Shown here one piece after another: positions 41,856 through 49,071 of a stretch of 49,071 bases of DNA. The stretch is from Gammaproteobacteria bacterium (GTDB lineage Bacteria > Pseudomonadota > Gammaproteobacteria > Coxiellales > Coxiellaceae), in assembly GCA_022601255.1 (NCBI GenBank), contig JAHZIV010000035.1, forward strand, positions 1-49,071, written 5' to 3'. The first letter of the stretch is position 1, and each line of letters starts with the position of its first letter. The notes below the pieces were generated by a model that had not been told where the DNA came from, made no database searches, and saw only the letters and a program-made list of their open reading frames with translations. Made by a program: the position numbers and the translations under genes.

Positions 41856-44800
41856 GAAGATTCCCCAGAGTCAGAAATCCACACACTCATTAACTCAAGC
41901 AAATTCTCAACAACAATTGGCTTACTCATATAGTCATTAGCGCCAGCCTCTATACATTGTTCACGATCTTGCTGTGTGGCCTTAGCCGTTAAAGCAATAA
42001 TAGGTATATTTTGATGCTTTTGATCTGCTTTAATTTTTTTAATTGCCTCATAACCATCCATGACTGGCATCATCATGTCCATCAAAATTATATCAAAGGT
42101 CTCTTCACCTTCAAGCTTTTCAAGTGCTAATTCACCATTATCTGCAATAGTAACGTTTAAGTTTTCCGCCTCCAACGCACGCGATAGTGCAAACGTATTT
42201 CTAAGGTCATCATCAACCAATAATACATGTTGGCTGTTAAACTTATCTCCACTCATGGGCTCCTTCCTTATTAATTTAGAATCATAACCTGTCTTTTCTT
42301 CAACATGATGCACAAAAAGTTGCACCTCATCAACTAAGCGTTCCATTGCCTCTGCACCTTTTATAACAACTTTATTGGTGTATTTCTTAACAGCTTTAAA
42401 CTCGCCTGGGGTCAATTCACGTGCTGTATATACAATAATAGGAACTAATACATTCATCTCATCGACAAGACTTTGAATCAACTCAATACCAGAGGCATCT
42501 GGCAAACCTAAATCAACAATCACACAAGTATAGAGAGTATCCTTCAATTTTATTTTAGCATCAGCTGCGGTTTCTGAAAAATCAACTTCAACAGAATCTT
42601 GTAAAGTGGTAAATATCTCTTTAAGGCCCTTTTGAGCTACTTGATCATCTTCAACAATAAGTATTTTACTCAAATTTATATCTGACATTTGTGATATTAA
42701 AGCCTCTATATCACCCTGCTTAACGGGTTTTTGCAAGAAACTAAAGGCACCTTTATCAATAACTTCATGAGATCGATCGCTAGCTGATACAACATGCACT
42801 GGAGTATCATGTGTTCTACTATCCCCCTTAAGTGCTAACAAAACAGATTCACCAGAAATATCAGGTAATCCTAAATCCAGTATAATACCACTTGGCTGAT
42901 ATGCCGCTGCCAACTGAAGACCTGTCGTCCCAGTTAATGCTAACAATACTTGGAATTTATTTTCATGAATTAATTTTGCGAGCGAACCAGCAAAATTTTT
43001 ATCATCATCTACTACTAGCAAAGTGGGTACATCAGACTTCAAATGCTCTCTATCATCTGGCATCTCACGGGGAATTTTGTGAATATCTTCAGGCAACTTG
43101 ATTAACTGCTCGCTCAATTTTGGTTTTGTATTAACCTTAGTTTTTTGTTCAACTTCAGGATTTAAGGGCATCAGCAATGAAAAAATACTGCCCTTTCCTT
43201 CAGTGCTTTCTAATGCTAATTTACCTTGCATCAGATCAACTAGCTTTCTTGATATGGATAATCCTAAACCAGTACCACCGTACTTACGAGACGTTGAGCC
43301 ATCCGCTTGTTGAAATTCTGAAAAAATTAATTTTTGCTTATCTTTTGGAATACCAATACCTGTATCAATAACTTTAAAACCAACACTATCTCCTTGAACG
43401 GCAATTTTCACAGAAACACTTCCCTCATGCGTAAATTTAATAGCATTAGATATAAGATTTTTTAATATTTGCAATAAACGCACCTGATCTGTTTGTATTT
43501 CTTCAGGAGTTGTTTTATCACACTCTATGCGAAATTCAATTTTCTTTTCTTGTGCCATCGGTTCAAATTGTTTTTTAAGGGCGCCTATAATATCTTGAAG
43601 CTGCACCGTTATGATTTCAATTGTAAGTTTTCCTGCCTCTACCTTTGAGATATCTAAAATATCATTGATCAATGTCAGCAAATCCGTGCCAGCTTCGTAT
43701 ATAATTTTTGCTTCTTCCAGCTGTTCTACAGTAAGGTTACCTGCTCTATTATTCATAAAGCCCTGTGCTAGTATCAAGAGACTATTTAACGGCGTTCGCA
43801 ATTCATGCGACATATTTGCTAAAAACTCTGACTTGTATTGACTTGACTTTGAAACTTCATCCGTTCGATTCTTTAACTCTTTTTTCTGTTTTTCAATTAG
43901 CTTCACTTGAATACTCAACTCTTCATTCGTAGATCGCAATTCTTCTTCCGATTGCTTAAGCGTATCCGCTTGGGATTCCAACTCTTCATTTGAAGCACGC
44001 AATTCTTCTTCTTGCTGCTGAAGATTCTGTTTTTGCAGTTGGGTTTCATCATATAACTGTTGTAATTTTTTCTTGGCCAGTAGCATTTGCAAATAAATGG
44101 CAACATTTTGACATAATGCATCGACAAAAGTCTGCTCATCACCTACGACATCATGCAGCGTACAAAGCTCAATAACACCAATAACACCATCTTCAACCAT
44201 TAACGGCACCAACAGTATAAGTTTAGGCAATGCCTCACCAATTCCCGAGGCAATTTTAAAATAGTCCTTAGGTGGCTCTGTGATAGTAATTATTTTTTGA
44301 GTTTCTACGCACTCACCCAGTAAGCCCTCACCCCACTGAAATACTGTAGCACGATTTCGTCTTTCCTTATAACCATAACCACCCACCAAACTAATTGTTT
44401 TCTCTAGTGCATCCACGACATAGAGCATTGCAAGACTAACATCGAAATTTTCAGCAAAAAATTGCAAGGTATCGTTAGCAAACTGCGTGATATCATCAGC
44501 ACCTCTTAAAGTATTCTCAAGTTTTGCACTAATGCTTCTTTCGTGATTCTCGTTAGCAAGACTTTCATTTAACTTGTTAGCCTCAGCAACGAGCTTATTT
44601 TCTACCCGAACATCACGAATAAAACCTGTAAATAAATACTCACCCTCAACAATTATCTCGCTCACTGACAACACAATTGGAATTATTTCACCTTTCTTTG
44701 TCTGCGCTTTTAACTCTCTTGTTTTACCAATCACTTTTTTACTCTTTGTTTTAAGGTAATTTTTTAGATACTGATCATGCTGTGATCCATAAGGCTCAGG

Positions 44801-46114
44801 CATAATGATAGAAATATTAGATCCCAAAAGATCTTCTTCCGTATATCCTAATAACTCTGTCGTAGCAGAATTCATTGACTGAACAACACCTTTTGCATCG
44901 ATAGTCAGTATAGGATCAACTGCTGTCTCAACAACCTGTCGTGTCTTCTGCTCTGCCACTTGCCTTAAATGTAACATTGTATTAAATGAATCTGTTAACT
45001 GGCCAATTTCATCATCTGATAATACTTCAATATTATGACTCAGCTTACCTTTAGATATTTTTTTAGTGGCATCTAATAATAATGAAATCGGGCTTAAAAA
45101 ACGATTGGCATTACTATTCGCCAACCATAATGATAATAAAATCATTATAATAATAAATGCAATTATTCCATATATGATCAGCTGAGTTAATCTTTCCGTA
45201 TTATAACTGGCTGCAACTTGCAGATGTTTTTCTGTATTAATAATACCAGACAATAAAGTATTTGACGACCTTGCTAACGGCACTGCTTTTTGTACCAGCA
45301 GCATGCTTGCAATACTTTGACCATCTCGCAATCTCAATGATATTAATTGCTTAACCAACTGGTTGTAATAATGAAAACTTGTCGTTAAATTTTTCCATAC
45401 AGGACGCTGATTTCGTGTGAGTGCTGCACTCTTTTTCTCCAAACTATTGATTTGACTCTCAGCCAAGGATAGTGCTTTTTGGCTTTCATCTAAACTGGCT
45501 TTATTCCCTGTTAAAACATATTGTGCTAATGAGCTCAGTGATTTTACAAAATAACTCTTGAAGCCAGCTAACAAATAAATATAGGATGCAGGCGCTTCTG
45601 GCCTTGATTGTTGCTCTTGCGAAATCAAAGACGCAACATAAGAGATAATATGTTCTGCAGAAGGATTAACTTGCTCCTTCATAAATGCTGCTGCTGGGTT
45701 ATTACCTGGAGCCTGCGCCACATCTTCTATGCGCCACTGCCACATTTTTAAATCTTCCAGTTGATTTCTTAGTTGTAAAATCTCCTTTTTCGTCTTTATG
45801 TCATCTGAATTATTTACCAAGGCTGTTAATTTATTTAAATTAACATCAATGCCATTACGCCATGCATCATTGCGTTCTTTTATGAAACGACTATCACGCA
45901 CATTCATCCAACCACGTAAAGCTGCCAAACTGGCCTGAAGATTTGTTTGCAAGTTTCCAGCGATATAAACCGTTGGAACTGCTTGGTGCACTAATTTTTC
46001 AGTATGACGTTGCAGGCGTAAGATGGCAATTAAACAAATCACTAATAATAGAGTGCCACATAATGCAATTAAGCCATGCGATAACATTAGCTTAGATTTT
46101 AACCCACGTCTCAT
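41852..46114 (-). CDS. hybrid sensor histidine kinase with FixL-like PAS, GAF and three receiver domains
   Basis: The 1420-residue inner-membrane protein has, in order: TM1 (about 12-34); a large periplasmic helical domain (about 35-305); TM2 (about 311-331); HAMP (about 338-385); PAS (about 395-503); GAF (about 550-675); a long coiled coil (about 680-760); HisKA (His770 in MSHELRTPLN); HATPase with N, G1 and G2 boxes (GTGLGLSISRKL); and three receivers with phospho-Asp at about 1080, 1201 and 1346. The PAS domain contains MPEPYGSQHDQY and an Arg 20 residues after the His, as in heme-binding FixL. The start is ATG 46114, sharing ATGA with the gene upstream. It heads the kinase-CheR-CheB-c-di-GMP operon. 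Confidence 0.95.
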   Translation of the reverse strand: MRRGLKSKLMLSHGLIALCGTLLLVICLIAILRLQRHTEKLVHQAVPTVYIAGNLQTNLQASLAALRGWMNVRDSRFIKERNDAWRNGIDVNLNKLTALVNNSDDIKTKKEILQLRNQLEDLKMWQWRIEDVAQAPGNNPAAAFMKEQVNPSAEHIISYVASLISQEQQSRPEAPASYIYLLAGFKSYFVKSLSSLAQYVLTGNKASLDESQKALSLAESQINSLEKKSAALTRNQRPVWKNLTTSFHYYNQLVKQLISLRLRDGQSIASMLLVQKAVPLARSSNTLLSGIINTEKHLQVAASYNTERLTQLIIYGIIAFIIIMILLSLWLANSNANRFLSPISLLLDATKKISKGKLSHNIEVLSDDEIGQLTDSFNTMLHLRQVAEQKTRQVVETAVDPILTIDAKGVVQSMNSATTELLGYTEEDLLGSNISIIMPEPYGSQHDQYLKNYLKTKSKKVIGKTRELKAQTKKGEIIPIVLSVSEIIVEGEYLFTGFIRDVRVENKLVAEANKLNESLANENHERSISAKLENTLRGADDITQFANDTLQFFAENFDVSLAMLYVVDALEKTISLVGGYGYKERRNRATVFQWGEGLLGECVETQKIITITEPPKDYFKIASGIGEALPKLILLVPLMVEDGVIGVIELCTLHDVVGDEQTFVDALCQNVAIYLQMLLAKKKLQQLYDETQLQKQNLQQQEEELRASNEELESQADTLKQSEEELRSTNEELSIQVKLIEKQKKELKNRTDEVSKSSQYKSEFLANMSHELRTPLNSLLILAQGFMNNRAGNLTVEQLEEAKIIYEAGTDLLTLINDILDISKVEAGKLTIEIITVQLQDIIGALKKQFEPMAQEKKIEFRIECDKTTPEEIQTDQVRLLQILKNLISNAIKFTHEGSVSVKIAVQGDSVGFKVIDTGIGIPKDKQKLIFSEFQQADGSTSRKYGGTGLGLSISRKLVDLMQGKLALESTEGKGSIFSLLMPLNPEVEQKTKVNTKPKLSEQLIKLPEDIHKIPREMPDDREHLKSDVPTLLVVDDDKNFAGSLAKLIHENKFQVLLALTGTTGLQLAAAYQPSGIILDLGLPDISGESVLLALKGDSRTHDTPVHVVSASDRSHEVIDKGAFSFLQKPVKQGDIEALISQMSDINLSKILIVEDDQVAQKGLKEIFTTLQDSVEVDFSETAADAKIKLKDTLYTCVIVDLGLPDASGIELIQSLVDEMNVLVPIIVYTARELTPGEFKAVKKYTNKVVIKGAEAMERLVDEVQLFVHHVEEKTGYDSKLIRKEPMSGDKFNSQHVLLVDDDLRNTFALSRALEAENLNVTIADNGELALEKLEGEETFDIILMDMMMPVMDGYEAIKKIKADQKHQNIPIIALTAKATQQDREQCIEAGANDYMSKPIVVENLLELMSVWISDSGESS

Positions 46115-47127
46115 GAATTTAATCCTTGCTGATTTAACCAATTAGGTTGCTGTTTCACGACTTTCTGTATTGCCTGTAATTGTTTTAATAAAACACCTGC
46201 CCTCTGGAATACTTCTGATGGTGTTTTATATCCAGGATAAAATGCCTCTATGGATTTCGTATTACCAAGCAGTGTATTCAAATAGCGTACCTCAGATACA
46301 ATAATCTTACTTAAATCAAATACATTACTTGGTGTCGCCTGATGCTTTCCAAGATCACTTATCTTTACATGAAGCACCTTAACGTTTGATTCTTTAGCAA
46401 TGGCTTGTAATATATGAATACATCGCACAGCTCTTTGATAGACATTACCAGGTGTTTTATTTGCAACAAAGGTAGGTGAATCGGGTATACGAGGCGATAT
46501 ATTTAAACGTTTCAATAAATTTGCTGTATAGTTTACAGCCAGTGTCACCTGCTCATAGACATCACTTGGCGCTACACGACGGTATAGCAATGCATTGAGC
46601 TCCTGGTTTGCTTGCAATATTGCATTAAAAACATCTGTTGGTGTGGTTGCCTCTACCTGACTCTTCTCAACAACAACTGTTTTAATGCCAAGGCGTTGTT
46701 TCACTAATAAGATACGCTTCAACGCGGTGTCTACTAGCTGCCAAACATGTGCTGGCAATAAGTTACTGGAATGAATTTCTGGCTGCTGCTCATAACTTCC
46801 TGTGACTTCATATGCTAAACGATTAGCCTTCTGAAATAAGGCTTGAGCCTCAAAATAAACTTCTCTAGGTGAGGCACCAGAAACTGAAATAATAGTCTGA
46901 TGATGCTGAGGCTTACCGAGTGCTATACGCACTAAATTCAGCTCACCCTTTAGTAGCTTAACGCGAGCTAATACATCAGCTGGAATAATGTGTTGTGTAC
47001 TCGAAGAATTACGACCACTGATAGGCGCTGGTGTATTGAAACTGGCAGCATAAACCACTGTTATGTTAAACAAACCTAGCCACAGTCCTATCAGGATCAT
47101 TTTTAACAGTTGAACTTTGATTTTCAT
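46111..47127 (-). CDS. exported protein with eight ~38-residue helical repeats
   Basis: No known family was recognised in this 338-residue protein. A signal peptide ends near VVYA-A (residue 27), so the mature protein is periplasmic. The rest consists of eight similar units that each begin with a Pro-x-x-Val-aromatic turn (PADV P49, PREV P87, PAHV P125, PTDV P163, PSDV P187, PGNV P226, PSNV P266, PSEV P303) followed by about two helices with the pattern '...LLxxLNxLxxxLG'. Spacing is 37-40 residues except one of 24. It is the first gene of the signalling operon and overlaps the kinase gene by four bases. I infer it is the ligand- or surface-sensing partner of the kinase. Shine-Dalgarno AAAGGAG before the ATG. 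Confidence 0.85.
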   Translation of the reverse strand: MKIKVQLLKMILIGLWLGLFNITVVYAASFNTPAPISGRNSSSTQHIIPADVLARVKLLKGELNLVRIALGKPQHHQTIISVSGASPREVYFEAQALFQKANRLAYEVTGSYEQQPEIHSSNLLPAHVWQLVDTALKRILLVKQRLGIKTVVVEKSQVEATTPTDVFNAILQANQELNALLYRRVAPSDVYEQVTLAVNYTANLLKRLNISPRIPDSPTFVANKTPGNVYQRAVRCIHILQAIAKESNVKVLHVKISDLGKHQATPSNVFDLSKIIVSEVRYLNTLLGNTKSIEAFYPGYKTPSEVFQRAGVLLKQLQAIQKVVKQQPNWLNQQGLNS

Positions 47128-47235
47128 AACGCACTCCTTTGCATCGATGGCTCAAGCCCCGTATTTGACACGTCATTAGGAGCGAACATAAACTGAATGC
47201 CATCTATAAGCCCCACCATCAGACCTATATGACTT

Positions 47236-47265
47236 ATTATAAATCAAATATAAACAGCTAGTCAG
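47236..47265 (-). promoter_or_regulatory. putative promoter of the signalling operon
   Basis: On the minus strand CTGACT (47265-47260) and a consensus TATAAT (47241-47236) have an 18-base spacer. They lie about 110 bases upstream of the first gene, in a 204-base gap downstream of uvrB. The long leader shows no clear structure. Confidence 0.4.
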
Positions 47266-47331
47266 CTTAAACTGACCACAATTACTCATAAACTCTAACG
47301 GAGAGATAATATATAATCTTTTATGGCTGTA

Positions 47332-49071
47332 TCACGATTTATCTACACCCAGCACCGTATACTGGATATGCTCGATCTGATCGCGTATTTTAGCAGCTTC
47401 TTCGAATTCCAGGTCACGCGCATGCTGCATCATCTGCTGCTCTAGCTTATTTAAATGCTTCGATAGTTGTGCTGACGACATACGTAAATAGGGCGCCGCC
47501 TCTTCTGCGATACGCTGCGCCTCTTCTCTCTTACTCTTACCATCTTGACCGGACTGTAAAATATCGCGTACCGCTTTCTTAATACTACTCGGCGTAATAT
47601 TATGTTTTTTATTATAGGCCTCCTGTAACAGGCGACGGCGTTTTGTTTCATCGATAGCTTTTTGCATCGAACCTGTAATTCTATCCGCATATAAAATTGC
47701 CCTGCCTTCTAAGTTTCGCGCAGCACGGCCAATCGTTTGTATTAATGAACGCTCAGAACGCAAGAAACCTTCTTTATCAGCATCCAGAATCGCAACTAAT
47801 GATACTTCAGGCAGATCTAAACCTTCGCGTAATAAATTAATACCCACCAATACATCGAACACACCTAAACGCAGATCACGTAAGATTTCGACTCGTTCTA
47901 CAGTGTCAATATCCGAATGCAAATAGCGCACACGAACACCTTGCTCAGCATAATATTCCGTTAAATCTTCAGACATTTTTTTAGTGAGCGTTGTTACCAA
48001 TACACGTTCATTTTTTGCGGCACGAATTTTAATTTCAGACAACAAGTCATCAACCTGCGTGGCTACTGGCCGCACTTCTAACTCCGGATCCAACAGACCC
48101 GTTGGCCGCACCACTAAATCAATCACATCATTCGAATGCTCTGCCTCATACACTGAAGGCGTAGCCGATACAAAAACCATTTGTGGCGCTAAACGCTCAA
48201 ACTCTTCAAAACGCAATGGGCGATTGTCCAACGCCGAAGGTAAACGAAAACCATAGGTGACTAAATTTTCTTTTCGTGCACGATCACCTCGATACATACC
48301 ACCAATCTGTGGAATAGACACATGCGACTCATCAACAAACATGACGCAACCTTTCGGCAAATAATCCATCAGTGTCGGCGGTGGCTCGCCTTCACGTCGA
48401 CCCGACAAATAACGCGAATAATTTTCAATACCAGAACAATAACCCAGTTCCAGCATCATTTCGATATCATACTTTGTGCGCTCTTCTAACCGTTGAGCCT
48501 CAACCAGTTTGTTATTTTCACGCAACGTCTCTAAGCGATCTCGCAACTCTTCACGCACAGTATCGATCATTTGCAAGATAGTTTCGCGTGGCGTTACATA
48601 ATGTGTTTTTGGGAAAATGGTTGTGCGTTGAACTTTACGTAATATTTCATTGGTCAGTGGATCAAAGAAACAAATCTTTTCCACCTCATCATCAAATAAT
48701 TCGATACGCACCGCCTCACGTTCCGAGTCTGCAGGAAACACATCAATCACATCACCACGCACACGATAGGTAGAACGATCAAATGCAGTATCATTACGCG
48801 TATACTGCATTTCAGCAAGGCGGCGTAAAATATCACGCTGACTGATCTGCTCACCGCAGCTTAAGTGCAACACCATACTCAGATACGACTGCGGATCACC
48901 CAGACCATAGATAGCGGATACAGTAGCAACAATAATGGTATCTTTACGTTCTAGAACAGCTTTTGTAGCTGACAATCGCATTTGTTCTATGTGCGCATTG
49001 ACCGAGGCATCTTTTGCAATATAAGTATCCGACGCTGGAACGTAAGCCTCAGGTTGATAATAATCATAATA
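47332..49071 (-). CDS. uvrB: excinuclease ABC subunit B (5' end outside window)
   Basis: UvrB is the damage-verifying helicase subunit of nucleotide excision repair. The window covers the C-terminal 579 residues; the frame is open to the right edge ([18 protein letters not shown]...), so Walker A and the start lie beyond it. Visible are VDESHV (DEAD-like motif), the helicase motifs '[16 protein letters not shown]' and 'QTIGRAARN' and the C-terminal UVR coiled coil ([12 protein letters not shown]) that contacts UvrC. It ends 204 bases before the signalling operon on the same strand. Confidence 0.98.
   Translation of the reverse strand, partial: YYDYYQPEAYVPASDTYIAKDASVNAHIEQMRLSATKAVLERKDTIIVATVSAIYGLGDPQSYLSMVLHLSCGEQISQRDILRRLAEMQYTRNDTAFDRSTYRVRGDVIDVFPADSEREAVRIELFDDEVEKICFFDPLTNEILRKVQRTTIFPKTHYVTPRETILQMIDTVREELRDRLETLRENNKLVEAQRLEERTKYDIEMMLELGYCSGIENYSRYLSGRREGEPPPTLMDYLPKGCVMFVDESHVSIPQIGGMYRGDRARKENLVTYGFRLPSALDNRPLRFEEFERLAPQMVFVSATPSVYEAEHSNDVIDLVVRPTGLLDPELEVRPVATQVDDLLSEIKIRAAKNERVLVTTLTKKMSEDLTEYYAEQGVRVRYLHSDIDTVERVEILRDLRLGVFDVLVGINLLREGLDLPEVSLVAILDADKEGFLRSERSLIQTIGRAARNLEGRAILYADRITGSMQKAIDETKRRRLLQEAYNKKHNITPSSIKKAVRDILQSGQDGKSKREEAQRIAEEAAPYLRMSSAQLSKHLNKLEQQMMQHARDLEFEEAAKIRDQIEHIQYTVLGVDKS

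Overview
The window is a piece of a low-G+C gammaproteobacterial chromosome. Housekeeping genes (leuS, lptE, holA, nadD, rsfS, rlmH, mrdA, mrdB, gyrA, typA, birA, uvrB) have gammaproteobacterial sequence and order. An ankyrin-repeat protein, two large orphan proteins with host-type motifs, and PmrA-like 9-2-9 tandem repeats (TTAA core, 11-bp period) in front of all three point to Legionellales (Legionella/Coxiella/Aquicella/Berkiella-like) with a Dot/Icm-type secretion system. No secretion-apparatus gene is in the window, so this placement is inference.

Layout. 1-17029: the conserved leuS-lptE-holA-nadD / rsfS-rlmH-mrdA-mrdB-mltB envelope and ribosome cluster. It is split by about 5.2 kb carrying a LOV (blue-light) histidine kinase, an orphan effector-like gene with a PmrA-like box, the antiporter NhaA and an atypical Nramp-type transporter with a Fur-like box. 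The cluster ends in two tandem TPR-methyltransferase paralogues. 17106-21465: an outer-membrane barrel, then an AT-rich orphan type VI module made of a VgrG fused to a PAAR-like tip, an alpha/beta hydrolase and two small membrane or exported proteins (immunity candidates). 21553-27056 (minus strand): a YadGH-type ABC exporter, serC and gyrA, with a G+C-rich hairpin element between serC and gyrA. 27057-31356: a regulated ankyrin gene, an S-adenosylhomocysteine/methylthioadenosine deaminase and a second orphan effector-like gene. 31357-38702: HMG-CoA lyase, typA, birA, small membrane proteins, two YkuD L,D-transpeptidases and a DedA protein.

38709-47127 (minus strand) is a tightly overlapping five-gene signalling operon: an exported protein with eight roughly 38-residue helical repeats, a 1420-aa hybrid kinase (HAMP, FixL-like PAS, GAF, HisKA, HATPase, three REC), CheR, a CheB methylesterase domain, and a REC-GGDEF-EAL cyclic-di-GMP protein. 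It has no MCP, CheA or CheW. uvrB runs off the right edge.

The most interesting points are the shared PmrA-like element in front of three unrelated orphan genes, the compact VgrG-PAAR/hydrolase module whose start codon lies in a perfect hairpin, and the CheR/CheB/kinase/c-di-GMP operon with its eight-repeat exported partner. No tRNA, rRNA, CRISPR array or insertion sequence was recognised.
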